Shown: positions 21,060 to 29,792 of the stretch, piece by piece
Numbering within the stretch: the first letter of the stretch is position 1
Layout: every line of letters begins with the position of its first letter
Source: Streptomyces sp. NBC_01298
GTDB taxonomy: Bacteria > Actinomycetota > Actinomycetes > Streptomycetales > Streptomycetaceae
Assembly: GCF_035978755.1 (NCBI RefSeq)
Contig: NZ_CP108414.1
Span: forward strand, 806,001 to 870,000
DNA length: 64,000 nucleotides
Direction: 5' to 3'
Translations under genes and position numbers: made by a program
The notes under the pieces: model-generated
Seen by the model: the letters and a program-made list of their open reading frames with translations, nothing else
Database searches by the model: none
What the model was told of the DNA's origin: nothing

Positions 21060-21569
21060 TCAGTACACCAGCTTGTAGGTCACGTCCTTGGGGACGGGTT
21101 CCGGTGCGGTGTCGGTGTAGAGGAGCCGGATCGTGGTGAAGCGCCGCAGGTCGGGGTGGTCGGGCCAGGGCTGTGGATCGCCCAGGGTCACCGTGACCGG
21201 GTAGGCGCGGAAGCGGCCGGCCGCGCAGTACGGGCGGCAGTCGTTCACCATGTCGGTGCCGGTGGCCGTGGCGCTGCGCGGACCCCAGGTGTTCCAGCGG
21301 AGCCCGACGAGCCGGTTGTTCCCGTCGCCACAGGCGAGGAGGTACTCGGCGGGGCGCATCTGGGCCTGCGAGGAGCAGTCGACGACCACGACCGGATCCT
21401 GGGCCGGGTCCCGGGCCGGGTGGGCGACACCGGCGCCGGTGCGTGCGGACGAGGTCGCGGAGGCCGGGAGCACGGCGGCCGTCATCGCCGCCACCGCGCA
21501 CAGCAGGGTGGCCGTCCGCACCGTGCGCCGGGATGCGTGTGCGGGGCGGCCACCTGCGGAAACGTTCAC
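21060..21569 (-). CDS. Small secreted protein, function unknown
   Basis: 169 residues from GTG 21569, which has GGAAGG upstream; the longer upstream frame is Arg-rich and unlikely. A signal peptide is clear: positive start HASRRTVRTATLLCAVAAM, then AVLPASATSS as cleavage region. The mature part has four Cys (VDCSSQAQ, LACGDGNN, NDCRPYC) that probably pair, and ends LLYTDTAPEPVPKDVTYKLVY. Similar proteins occur widely in Streptomyces as hypothetical secreted proteins; I know of no assigned role. Confidence 0.75.
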   Translation of the reverse strand: MNVSAGGRPAHASRRTVRTATLLCAVAAMTAAVLPASATSSARTGAGVAHPARDPAQDPVVVVDCSSQAQMRPAEYLLACGDGNNRLVGLRWNTWGPRSATATGTDMVNDCRPYCAAGRFRAYPVTVTLGDPQPWPDHPDLRRFTTIRLLYTDTAPEPVPKDVTYKLVY

Positions 21570-21694
21570 GGAAGACCTTCCTTGCCCTTGCCGCTCTGCC
21601 CGGCACCGGCACCACCGGGGTCTTCCCAGCTTCCCCCATGGGGGTGCGGCGCGCACCCGCGGGAACCGCGGGCGCACAGCTCACCTGCACAGCC

Positions 21695-22888
21695 TCACTT
21701 GCGCAGCAGGGCGCAGACGAAGTCCTCCTGGACCTCCCGGACCTGTTCGAGCAGGTCGGGGTTGATGGTGAGGGAGGTCTGCGTGGTGATCGAGAAGGTC
21801 AGCGAGCGCCGGCCGTCCGCCGTGGCCGCGACGAGCTGCGTGTAACCGGCCGTGTTGCCGGTGTGGCCGTAGACCGTTCCGCAGCGGGTGGTGTAGCGGA
21901 AGATCGCCAGGCCCGCCTCGGTGCGGCCGGGGCCGGGGGGCTGGGACAGGGCGCCCGGGATGAACCGGAACTGCTGGCGCCGGGTGCGCTCCGAGACGAG
22001 GGCGCCGCCCGCGTAGCCCCTGATGAACGCGGTCAGGTCCTTCGGCGTCGAGACGATCCCTCCGGACGCCCAGGCTCCCGAGGCGCCCACGGCCTCGCTG
22101 ACGTCGACGGGTCCTTCGTCCGGATCGATCTGGTATCCGTGCAGGAAGGGGGTGGGCAGCCGGTAGCCCTGGGGCAGGCTCGTGGCCCGCAGGCCCAGCG
22201 GCTCGTAGACGAGCTCGCGCAGCAGCGTCTCGTACCGGCGTCCGGTGGCGGCCTCGGCCATGAGGGCGACGGCGATGTTGTCGGAGTTGGAGTACGCGTA
22301 GCGGCTGCCCGGCGGGAAGCCGAGGTCCTCGTCGGCGACGAAGTCCAGCAGGCGGCGGGAGTCGAAGCGGTGCCGGGGGTCCTCGGAGATGATGTCGATG
22401 AACCCCTGGGAGGACGAGTAGTCCGGCAATCCACTGGTGTGATTGAGAAGTTGACGGAGCGTCACGTCGTGCCAGGCTTCCGGCTGCCCGGGCAGCACCT
22501 CGCCGATCGTGTCGTCGAGCCGCAGCCGGCCGCGGTCGACCAGGACGAGGGCCACCGCTCCGCTGAAGGCCTTGGCGACGCTGGCGATCCGCATGTGGTC
22601 CGTGGCCCGCGGCGGCCGGCCGCTCCGCACGTCGGCCACGCCCGCCCGGTAGACCTCCGCACGGTCGCCGTCGCGCAGGACGGCGATGACCCCCGGGGGC
22701 CCGTCGGGCCGCTCGACCAGCTCCCGCAGCTCCTGGTGGAGCGCGGCCCCGGGAGGCGGATTGCGGTCCGCTCCGGCCTGGGCGGGCTGCACGGTGACGG
22801 CGAGCAGGGCGCCGCACGCGGCGGTGGCGGCGGCCAGGCGCAGCGACGGACGGATCCGACCGGAGTGGCCGTGCGGGCGTCGGGACAC
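21695..22888 (-). CDS. Secreted serine hydrolase, beta-lactamase/DD-carboxypeptidase (class C) fold
   Basis: 397 residues with an N-terminal signal peptide (ATAACGALLAVTVQPAQAGA, cleavage near residue 40). The three penicillin-binding motifs are present: SVAK (Ser103-Lys106), YSN (198-200) and HTG (341-343). It is probably an exported D-alanyl-D-alanine carboxypeptidase or esterase acting on peptidoglycan or another amide/ester. The class C-type YSN/HTG set does not by itself show beta-lactamase activity. It stands alone between a secreted protein and GH35. Confidence 0.9.
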   Translation of the reverse strand: MSRRPHGHSGRIRPSLRLAAATAACGALLAVTVQPAQAGADRNPPPGAALHQELRELVERPDGPPGVIAVLRDGDRAEVYRAGVADVRSGRPPRATDHMRIASVAKAFSGAVALVLVDRGRLRLDDTIGEVLPGQPEAWHDVTLRQLLNHTSGLPDYSSSQGFIDIISEDPRHRFDSRRLLDFVADEDLGFPPGSRYAYSNSDNIAVALMAEAATGRRYETLLRELVYEPLGLRATSLPQGYRLPTPFLHGYQIDPDEGPVDVSEAVGASGAWASGGIVSTPKDLTAFIRGYAGGALVSERTRRQQFRFIPGALSQPPGPGRTEAGLAIFRYTTRCGTVYGHTGNTAGYTQLVAATADGRRSLTFSITTQTSLTINPDLLEQVREVQEDFVCALLRK

Positions 22889-23023
22889 GGAGGTACCTCC
22901 CGGGGAAGACGGACGCGGTGGCCCACCATGGCAGGGCCCCCACCACCTCCGGCGGCGACACGGCCGCAGGCCGGTGAGCCGTGGCCCATCCGGCCCTGCC
23001 GGGCTCGCGCGGCGCCGGCCCGG

Positions 23024-24871
23024 CTACCAGACCGGAATGGGCGCGGGCGCCTCCGTGCCGAGGTCCGGTGCGTCGCGGAGTTCCACGGTGGTCCCGGGGC
23101 GGTGGAGCTCGAGGATCACCAGGGTGTTCTCGCCGGCGCGCCACAGGGGACCCGGTGCGTACAGGGTCTTCTGCGGGCCGCGCTCCCAGAACCGGCCCAG
23201 GGCGAAGCCGTTCAGCCAGACCATTCCCTTGGTCCACCCGGGGAGGGCGATGAACGCGTCGGCCGCGGAGTCCAGTTCGACGGTGACCCGGTGGAAGGAC
23301 GGGCCGTCGGCGAGCTCGCCGTGGCCGAAGTCTCCGTGGCCGAGCTCACCGTGGCCGAACGCGAGTCCTGTCAGGTCGTCGAGGGGCAGCGGCCTGATCT
23401 CCCAGCCGAACTGGTACTGGTTGTCCAGTCTCACTCCGTCGCGGATGCCCTTGCGATCGGCCAGCAGGGGACCGTAGTTGATCCGACCCTGGTTCTCCAC
23501 CAGGATGTCGAGCTCCGCTCCCCCGTCGGGCACGGCGACGGTCAGCGCCGCCGACGGCTCGTCCCGTTCAAGCAGCCCGATCTCCCGCCCGTCCAGAAAG
23601 ACCTGGGCCCGGTCGGCGAGCCCGTCGATGCGCAGGGCCGATTCGGGCAGGGGTCCCCGCAGGCGGGTCCGGTAGTGGATCAGGCCCAGGGACTGGCCGG
23701 CTTCCTCCATGGTCAGCGGTTCGACGTGGTGCACGGGCTTGGACAGCACGTCCAGGGAGTCGGCCAACGAGACGCACCCGTCCACGGAGAGCACTTGGGG
23801 CACGACCCGCGGGGGCAGAGCGGGGAGTTCATGGGTGACGGGGGCGGTGTGGCGGCCGATGACCTCGCGGAAGAGGTGGAACTTCCGGGTGAGTTCACCG
23901 GCCTCGCCGACGGGGGCGTCGTAGTCGTAGCTGGTCACGTCGGGCTGGTAGGTGGTGCCATCGTGGTTGGCGCCGTTCCACCAGCCGAAGTTGGTGCCGC
24001 CGTGTCCCATGTAGATGTTCACCGAGGCGCCCGCGGCGAGCAGGCTGTCCAGGGTGGCGGCGGCGTCCTCCGGGTCGCGCGTGTGGTGCGGTTCGCCCCA
24101 GTGGTCGAACCAGCCGTGCCAGTACTCCACGCAGACCAGCGGCCCTTGCGGCTGGTACGTGCGCAGGGTCGCGAGCGAGCTCTCGGGGCGGGAGCCGAAG
24201 GTCCCGGTGGTCAGGACACCGGGGATGCGGCCGCCGAGCTGGAACCCGTGGTCGGCGCCGTCGGTGGTGAACAGCAGGCAGTCGATGCCGCGGCGGACCA
24301 GGCCGTCGCGGAGGTGCTCCAGATAGCCGGTGTCGTTGCCGAAGCTGCCGTACTCGTTCTCGACGCCCACCGCCACCACCGGCCCGCCCCGGCTGCCGAG
24401 GAGGGGGACCAGGACGGGGGCCAGGGTGTCGAACCACGCGTCCACGGCGGCCAGGTACGCGGGGTCGCGGCGGCGCAGCCGCATCGTACGGTCGGCCAGC
24501 AGCCATCCGGGCAGCCCGCCGAAGTCCCATTCGGCGCAGATGTAGGGGCCCGGCCGGACGATGACGTCCAGGCCGAGTTCACCGGCGGTCCGGATGAAGG
24601 CCGCGACGTCGTTCGCCCCGTCGAAGGTGAACGCGCCGGGGCTGGGCTCGTGGACGTTCCAGGCCACGTAGGTCTCGACGGTGTTCACGCCCATCGCGCG
24701 CAGGCGCAGCAGGCGGTCGGCCCAGAGGCCGGGGTGCACCCGGAAATAGTGGATGGCCGCGGAAACGACCTGGTGCGGGCGGCCGTCGCGCAGGAAGCCC
24801 GTCTCGTCCGTGGTCAGCGTCGTGACCGGATGCGTGACCGGATTCGCGATCGGCGGCTGCGGTGGCTTCAC
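23024..24871 (-). CDS. Beta-galactosidase, glycoside hydrolase family 35
   Basis: 615 residues, cytoplasmic (no signal peptide). The TIM barrel shows HYFRVHPGLWADRL, AWNVHEPSPGAF, RPGPYICAEWDFGGLPGWL; the acid/base is Glu173 in ENEYG and the nucleophile is Glu249 in VEYWHGWFDHWGE. The C-terminal galactose-binding-like domains include a short GHGELGHGDFGHGEL repeat (about residue 510) made by near-identical 18-bp units. GTG start at 24871 after GAAAGAGAG. It is divergent from a sugar-responsive repressor with a palindromic operator between, so it should be induced by a galactoside or by a product of the nearby lyases. Confidence 0.93.
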   Translation of the reverse strand: MKPPQPPIANPVTHPVTTLTTDETGFLRDGRPHQVVSAAIHYFRVHPGLWADRLLRLRAMGVNTVETYVAWNVHEPSPGAFTFDGANDVAAFIRTAGELGLDVIVRPGPYICAEWDFGGLPGWLLADRTMRLRRRDPAYLAAVDAWFDTLAPVLVPLLGSRGGPVVAVGVENEYGSFGNDTGYLEHLRDGLVRRGIDCLLFTTDGADHGFQLGGRIPGVLTTGTFGSRPESSLATLRTYQPQGPLVCVEYWHGWFDHWGEPHHTRDPEDAAATLDSLLAAGASVNIYMGHGGTNFGWWNGANHDGTTYQPDVTSYDYDAPVGEAGELTRKFHLFREVIGRHTAPVTHELPALPPRVVPQVLSVDGCVSLADSLDVLSKPVHHVEPLTMEEAGQSLGLIHYRTRLRGPLPESALRIDGLADRAQVFLDGREIGLLERDEPSAALTVAVPDGGAELDILVENQGRINYGPLLADRKGIRDGVRLDNQYQFGWEIRPLPLDDLTGLAFGHGELGHGDFGHGELADGPSFHRVTVELDSAADAFIALPGWTKGMVWLNGFALGRFWERGPQKTLYAPGPLWRAGENTLVILELHRPGTTVELRDAPDLGTEAPAPIPVW

Positions 24872-24889
24872 GTGTGCGCTCTCTTTCGG

Positions 24890-24910
24890 TGACTTCCGGT
24901 GACTTCCGGT
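24890..24910. repeat. Two direct copies of TGACTTCCGGT upstream of GH35
   Basis: TGACTTCCGGT occurs at 24890-24900 and 24900-24910, 19 bases before the GH35 start. The same 11-mer occurs at 26216-26226 before the PL8 lyase gene, pointing to a shared regulatory element. Confidence 0.5.
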
Positions 24911-24961
24911 GGTGCTGGACTCGTCGGTGGACAGGGGCTCCGGCAGAAGGAAGACCCCGCA

Positions 24962-24977
24962 TAGAAAGCGCTTTCTA
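24962..24977. promoter_or_regulatory. Perfect 16-bp operator palindrome, LacI/GalR-type
   Basis: tagaaagcgctttcta reads the same on both strands. The centre GAAAGCGCTTTC is typical of LacI-family operators. It lies 90 bp before the GH35 start and 53 bp before the regulator start, in the divergent promoter. Confidence 0.75.
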
Positions 24978-25030
24978 CGGGCCCCTGATCACGCTAGGCT
25001 GAAGCAGCCCGAGGGGTCAAGGGAGATCAC

Positions 25031-26185
25031 ATGCGGGAGCGGGTGGAGGAGCGGCACAAGAGGGTGCTGCGGCTCGTGCGGGAGCACGGGAGCGTACGGG
25101 TGTCCGACCTCGCCACCGAGCTCGGGATCTCCGTGGAGACCGCGAGGCGGGACGTCGCGGCGCTCTCCGACGCGGGGCTCGTACGGAGACTGCACGGGTC
25201 GGCACTGTGGCCGACCGCGCGGCTGAGCCCCCGTGAGGCACGCCTGGCCCGCGAGCTGCCCCCGCCACCCGCACCCCGCGGGCTCGTGCTCGGGATGGTG
25301 GTCCCGGCGGCCGGGTACTTCTATCCCTCGGTCATTCGCGGCGCCCGGGACGCGGCCGCCGACGTCGGCGCCCGGCTGCTCGTCGCGACCACCGAGTACG
25401 ACAGGGACCAGGACAGGACGCGCATCGACACCCTCATCGAGGCGGGCGCCACCGGCCTGCTCCTCACCCCCAGTTGGGGCGTGGACGGCCCGGACCCCGG
25501 TGACCTCCAGGAGCTCGCGGACCTGCCGGTCCCCGCCGTGCTGGTGGAGCGGCAGGTGCCCGCGGGCTCGCCCGGAGCGGAGATCGACCGGGTCGGCTCG
25601 GCCCACGCGGACGGCGCCGCCGCCGGCGTCCGCCACCTGGCGGCCCTCGGCCATCGCCGCGTGGCCCTGCTCTCCCGCGCCACTCACACCTCGCCCGCCC
25701 TGCGGCAGGGGTACCGCGCCGCGGTCGGGTCTCTCGGGCTGCCCGAGGACGACCTATCCCCGGCCGGAGGGCTGGGGCCGGGCGGGGCCGACGGCTTCGA
25801 GCGGCGCCTCGACAGGCTGCTCGACCTCGCTCGCGCGGGCGAGGTCCGCGCCGCACTCGTCCACCCCGACTCCGCCGCGATCGACCTGCTCCAGCGGCTG
25901 GCCGAGCGGGGTCTGCGCGTGCCGGAGGAGTTCTCGATCGTCTGCTACGACGACGAGTTGGCGACGCTGGCGAACGTACCCCTGACCTCGGTCGGACCCG
26001 TCAAGGGGGCGGTCGGCGAAGCGGCGCTGAACCTGCTGCTGCGCCGGCTGGAGAACCCCGGGGCCGAGAGCTCGCACGTCGCGCTCCTGCCGCGGCTGAA
26101 GGTGCGGAACTCCTGCGGCACCCCGTACTCCGTCGTGGACGGGGATCGGCTCGGCGGTCGGCCGACCCGAACGACGCGTCGGTGA
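25031..26185 (+). CDS. Sugar-responsive regulator: DeoR-type HTH joined to a LacI-type ligand domain
   Basis: 384 residues. Residues 1-60 are a DeoR winged helix (ERHKRVLRLVREHGSVRVSDL, then ISVETARRDVAALSDAGLVRRLHG). Residues 80-370 are a periplasmic-binding-protein-like LacI domain (GLVLGMVVPAAGYFYPSVIRG, DRVGSAHADGAAAGVRHLAALGHRRVALLS, EFSIVCYDDELATLANVPLTSV). The chimera is a known minor class in actinomycetes. AGGGAG lies before the ATG. It most likely represses GH35 and the lyases through the palindromes near 24,970 and 28,800; the inducer is unknown. Confidence 0.9.
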   Translation: MRERVEERHKRVLRLVREHGSVRVSDLATELGISVETARRDVAALSDAGLVRRLHGSALWPTARLSPREARLARELPPPPAPRGLVLGMVVPAAGYFYPSVIRGARDAAADVGARLLVATTEYDRDQDRTRIDTLIEAGATGLLLTPSWGVDGPDPGDLQELADLPVPAVLVERQVPAGSPGAEIDRVGSAHADGAAAGVRHLAALGHRRVALLSRATHTSPALRQGYRAAVGSLGLPEDDLSPAGGLGPGGADGFERRLDRLLDLARAGEVRAALVHPDSAAIDLLQRLAERGLRVPEEFSIVCYDDELATLANVPLTSVGPVKGAVGEAALNLLLRRLENPGAESSHVALLPRLKVRNSCGTPYSVVDGDRLGGRPTRTTRR

Positions 26186-26215
26186 CCGCTTCTTGACCGA
26201 ATGGGAGCGGAGCAT

Positions 26216-26234
26216 TGACTTCCGGTCACCGGAA
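26216..26234 (+). promoter_or_regulatory. TGACTTCCGGT element and TTCCGG/CCGGAA dyad before the PL8 gene
   Basis: TTGACT (26215-26220) may be a -35 box; overlapping it is TTCCGGTCACCGGAA (26220-26234), a 6+6 dyad, which starts with the same 11-mer found twice upstream of GH35. No clear -10 was seen. Confidence 0.45.
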
Positions 26235-26314
26235 TCGAAGTCTGGCCAACCAGCGAGACCACCGCCGCACCGCATTCCACCGCACCGGAATCCCCGCACC
26301 AGATTGGGTCCTCC

Positions 26315-28741
26315 ATGACTGCTTCCGCCTGGCCCCGTCGTACCTTCCTGCACGCGGCGGGGGCCGGCACCCTCGCGCTGGGGCTCACGGGGTGGACGTC
26401 CCTTCCGGCCACGGCGGCCGCCGCAGCCCCCGCCGCCACCACGGAGGAGTTCGCCGGACTGCGCGCGAAATGGCGGGACCTGATCCTCGGCACCGGGTTC
26501 AGTCCGACGGCCGAACCCTTCAAGACACTGCTCGCCAACCTCGGCTCCAGCGCCCGTGGTCACCTCTCCACGATGACCCCCGCCGCCGGGTCGCTGTGGC
26601 CCGGCCTGATCTGGACCGACCCGGATCCGGACCTCGACGCCGAGTCGTACGCCTTCTCCGCCCGTGTGAACGACAGTTACACCAGGCTGAACGTCATGGC
26701 CCAGGCCTTCTGCCAGCCCGGGACCGGGCTCACCGGTGACACCGTCCTGCTCACGGCGATCATCACCGGCCTCGAACACCTCGACGCCGAGGTGTACCGC
26801 CCGGCCACCGTCCCGTACGGCAACTGGTGGAACTGGCAGATCGGTTCGGCGCAGGCCCTCATGGACACCTGCGTACTGATCCACGACCACCTGACGCAGG
26901 ACCAGAGGGCCAGGTTCTGCGCGGCCGTGGACCACTTCCTCCCCGATTCGGCCGTGGCCTCGTACAGCGGAACCAGCACCGGCGCGAACCGGGTCGACCT
27001 GTGCCGCGGCATCCTCCTGCGCGGGGTCGTCGGCGAGAGCTCCGACAAGATCGCCCTGGCCGCCCGGGCCCTGGCCCCCGTCTTCCCGTACGTCACCACC
27101 GGCGACGGCTTCTACGCCGACGGCTCCTTCATCCAGCACACCTCCGTCCCGTACATCGGCGGCTACGGCTCGGTGCTGCACGACGGCGTGGGCCGGATCC
27201 TCGCGCTGCTGCGCGGATCCGCCTGGGAACTGAACGACCCGAACACCCAGCTCTTCCTCGACACCGTCGAAACGGCCGTCGCCCCGTTCATCTACAACGG
27301 CCTGATGATGGACAACGTCTCCTCCCGGGGCATCAGCCGGCAGGGCACCAACGACCACCTGCGCGCCCACGGCCTCCTCGCCACCCTCGTCCTCCTCGGC
27401 CAGGGCGCCTCCCCGGAGGAGAACGCGCGGTGGCGCGCCATGGTCAAGGGCTGGCTCCGGCGCGACTACCACTACCCCGCTCTCGCGAACCCGGGACTCA
27501 GCCTCATCCGCGCGTCCTTGCTGCAGGGCCTGCAGGACGACACCTCGGTCACCGCGGCTCCCGAGCCCGTCGGGCACCGGCTGTTCCACAACATGGACCG
27601 GGTCACCCACCGGCGCCGCGGCTGGGCGGCCTCGGTCAGCATGGCGTCCCGGCGCATCGCGCACTACGAGTTCGGCAACGGCGAGCACGCCCGCGGCTAC
27701 CACACGGGCGCCGGCTGGCTCTCCTGGTGGGGCAGCGACTTCGGCCTGGAGCAGTACTCCGACGCGTACTGGCCGACGGTCGACCCGTACCGGCTGCCCG
27801 GCATCACCGCCTCCCGCAAGCCCCTCTCCGACGGTCAGGGCGGCAACTGGGGCGGCCCCCGTCCGGACGCGGCCTGGGTCGGCGGCGCCACCGACGGCGA
27901 GTTCGGCGCCACGGGCCAGCACCTCAAGGGTCTGGCGAGCACGATGAGCGCCAGGAAGTCCTGGTTCTGGCTGGACGACTCCATCGTCTGCCTCGGCGCC
28001 GGCATCGCTTGCACCGACGGATTCCCCGTCGAAACCACCATCGACAACCGGCACCTCGGAACCACCGGCGCCCCCGCGCTGACCGTCGACGGCGGGCGAC
28101 AGCCCGCGGCGCAGGGCTGGTCGGCCACCTTCGAGGACGCCGGGTGGGCCCACATCGAGGGCCAGGCCGGCTACGTCTTCCCCGGCGGCGCCAAGGTCTG
28201 CGCCGTACGCGAGGAACGCACCGGCGCCTGGAAGGACATCAACACCGGCGGATCCGCCGACCCGATCACCCGCCGGTACCTGACCCTGTTCACCGACCAC
28301 GGCACCGACCCCACCGACGCCGGTTACGCCTACGTGCTCCTGCCGGGCGCGAGCGCCCGGACCACCGAGCACCGCTCCTGCGACAGGGGCTGGCTGAAGA
28401 TCCTCGCCAACACCGCCGACCAGCAGGGCGTGCGCGTCTCCAGGCTCGGCTTCACCGCCGTCAACTTCTGGACGCCGGGCACCGTGGACGGGATCACCAC
28501 GAGCGCCCCCGCCTCCGTCCTGATCCGGGAGAACCGGAACGGGACCGCGACCGTCGTCGTCTCGGACCCCGCCCGGCAGGCGACCTCGCTGGAGGTCAGC
28601 TGGAACCGCCGCGTCTCCAAGATCCTCTCCAAGGCGTCCACCGTCACCGCGGCCACCACCGGCAACGCCCTGACCCTCACCTTCGGCGACCTCACCGGCC
28701 AGGCCGGCGGCCCCCAGACCGTCACCGTCCGGCTCGGCTGA
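26315..28741 (+). CDS. Secreted polysaccharide lyase family 8 (hyaluronate/chondroitin/xanthan lyase type)
   Basis: 808 residues. A Tat signal is present (PRRTFLHAAGAGTLALGLTGW, cleavage near ATAAAA). The alpha-toroid domain has NWWNWQIG (170-177), and the PL8 catalytic set appears as Asn225 (TGANRVDLC), His275 (FIQHTSVPY) and Tyr284 (GGYG), followed by FIYNGLMMDNVSSRGISRQG. C-terminal beta-sandwich domains complete the enzyme. It beta-eliminates uronic-acid polymers; hyaluronan or chondroitin is likely but xanthan cannot be excluded. No strong ribosome site precedes the ATG. Confidence 0.92.
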   Translation: MTASAWPRRTFLHAAGAGTLALGLTGWTSLPATAAAAAPAATTEEFAGLRAKWRDLILGTGFSPTAEPFKTLLANLGSSARGHLSTMTPAAGSLWPGLIWTDPDPDLDAESYAFSARVNDSYTRLNVMAQAFCQPGTGLTGDTVLLTAIITGLEHLDAEVYRPATVPYGNWWNWQIGSAQALMDTCVLIHDHLTQDQRARFCAAVDHFLPDSAVASYSGTSTGANRVDLCRGILLRGVVGESSDKIALAARALAPVFPYVTTGDGFYADGSFIQHTSVPYIGGYGSVLHDGVGRILALLRGSAWELNDPNTQLFLDTVETAVAPFIYNGLMMDNVSSRGISRQGTNDHLRAHGLLATLVLLGQGASPEENARWRAMVKGWLRRDYHYPALANPGLSLIRASLLQGLQDDTSVTAAPEPVGHRLFHNMDRVTHRRRGWAASVSMASRRIAHYEFGNGEHARGYHTGAGWLSWWGSDFGLEQYSDAYWPTVDPYRLPGITASRKPLSDGQGGNWGGPRPDAAWVGGATDGEFGATGQHLKGLASTMSARKSWFWLDDSIVCLGAGIACTDGFPVETTIDNRHLGTTGAPALTVDGGRQPAAQGWSATFEDAGWAHIEGQAGYVFPGGAKVCAVREERTGAWKDINTGGSADPITRRYLTLFTDHGTDPTDAGYAYVLLPGASARTTEHRSCDRGWLKILANTADQQGVRVSRLGFTAVNFWTPGTVDGITTSAPASVLIRENRNGTATVVVSDPARQATSLEVSWNRRVSKILSKASTVTAATTGNALTLTFGDLTGQAGGPQTVTVRLG

Positions 28742-28751
28742 ACCGCCGGCC

Positions 28752-28783
28752 GCGAGGGCCCGCCACCACGGGCGGGCCCTCGC
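28752..28783. terminator. Terminator hairpin after the PL8 gene
   Basis: Perfect 13-bp arms (28752-28764 and 28771-28783) with a 6-nt loop, 11 bases after the stop codon. Confidence 0.8.
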
Positions 28784-28789
28784 ACGGCC

Positions 28790-28811
28790 GGGTTGACAAC
28801 GTTGCCAACCC
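28790..28811. promoter_or_regulatory. LacI-type operator over the promoter of the second lyase
   Basis: gggttgacaac (28790-28800) and gttgccaaccc (28801-28811) form a 22-bp dyad with one mismatch, of the TTGNCAACGTTGNCAA class bound by LacI-family repressors. It contains a perfect -35 hexamer TTGACA (28793-28798), so binding would block transcription of the gene at 28852. Confidence 0.65.
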
Positions 28812-28851
28812 GGCTTCTCCCCCATCCCGCCCGCTCCCCCAGGAGGACTCC

Positions 28852-29559
28852 ATGCAACGAAGCAACGTCCGACTCCTCGCCCCCACCGCCATGGCCGCCG
28901 CGCTCACCTTCGCGACGACGTCACCCGCGCACGCCGCGGTCGAGTGGGACGGCGACGCGGACAACGGAGGGACCGCGGTCTTCGCCTCAGTCGTCTGCGA
29001 TGACCCCTCGTACGTCTACCAGCCCGACTGGAACGACGGCCGCGGCAAGATCTTCGCGTTCACCAAAGCGGTGGGCTCCGAACGCTGCGAGGGGCTCGGC
29101 ATCGCCGGCCGGACCCTCACGGACGGCAGGACGTACTGGTTCGGCTGGGAGTCCATGACCAAGACGGGGAACGCTCAGACCGTGTTCCAGTGGAAGTCGT
29201 GGGGCACCGACGCGGAGCAGGACCAGAACTATCCCGTGCTGATGAAGGTGGAGGACAGCCTGCTGAAGATCTGGTACGTCGCACCGGGCGAGCAATGGAT
29301 CGCCGCCGGGAGCGTCCCGTGGACTCCGGGCACCTGGAACAAGATCGAGCTCGGCATCGACGCCCGGTCGTCCACCAGCGGTTCCTTCTCGCTCTACGTC
29401 AACGGCCAACTGGTGGCCGACCGACACGACGTGCGGACCTGGGACCTCAAGGGCAACGTACCCCGCTGGGGGACGTACGGCTCGACCATCACCGGTGTCG
29501 AGTCGGTCAACTGGGTCGACGGACTCACCATGGGCAGCACGCGCGGCGACGTCGACTGA
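28852..29559 (+). CDS. Secreted heparin-lyase-I-like polysaccharide lyase
   Basis: 235 residues with a Sec signal peptide ending SPAHAA. The mature part is a concanavalin-like beta-jelly-roll: YWFGWESMTKTGNAQTVFQWKSWG, QNYPVLMKVEDSLLKIWYV, PGTWNKIELGIDAR, GSFSLYVNGQLV. This order is typical of the polysaccharide lyase family grouped with heparin lyase I (Pfam Polysacc_lyase); substrate is a guess among uronic-acid polymers. GGAGGA precedes the ATG. The TGA stop lies inside the left flank common to both IS110 copies, so the element landed exactly at the gene end. Confidence 0.78.
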   Translation: MQRSNVRLLAPTAMAAALTFATTSPAHAAVEWDGDADNGGTAVFASVVCDDPSYVYQPDWNDGRGKIFAFTKAVGSERCEGLGIAGRTLTDGRTYWFGWESMTKTGNAQTVFQWKSWGTDAEQDQNYPVLMKVEDSLLKIWYVAPGEQWIAAGSVPWTPGTWNKIELGIDARSSTSGSFSLYVNGQLVADRHDVRTWDLKGNVPRWGTYGSTITGVESVNWVDGLTMGSTRGDVD

Positions 29560-29575
29560 CAGTGAGGATGTACGG

Positions 29576-29701
29576 GAGCGTTCCCCGGCGGGGTCTGACC
29601 CAACGACTGACTGACTCAGGGTCCTCAACTGGATCTGTCGGCTCCGGCCGGGGGACGCTCACGTGCATCCGCCGGACCGGGGGACGTGACTTCATAAGAG
29701 C
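29576..29701 (+). ncRNA. Predicted guide (bridge/seek) RNA in the IS110 left end, copy 1
   Basis: The noncoding left end folds well. Arms 29576-29589 and 29647-29660 form a 14-bp stem with one G-U pair, enclosing a 57-nt internal loop; a second stem pairs 29659-29664 with 29684-29689. The first loop contains CGACTGAC (29604-29611), identical to the insertion-site sequence at 29553-29560. Downstream, CATAAGAGC (29693-29701) is identical to the right end at 30877-30885. IS110 elements are known to use such an RNA with target and donor loops. Exact RNA ends are not known. Confidence 0.65.
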
Positions 29702-29792
29702 CTGGCCAGAGGCCCCATCACTGTCTTGTCCGCCCTCCCGGCCGGCGGGTGCCATCCTGCCCGGTCGAATGGAGAGGACGGCACGATCCACG

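Noticed and set aside
21443..24892. 1,149-codon plus-strand frame
   Set aside because: Runs antisense across three real minus-strand genes (secreted protein, serine hydrolase, GH35).
25754..28825. 1,023-codon minus-strand frame over the PL8 gene
   Set aside because: Low-complexity antisense translation; the PL8 protein on the plus strand is unambiguous.
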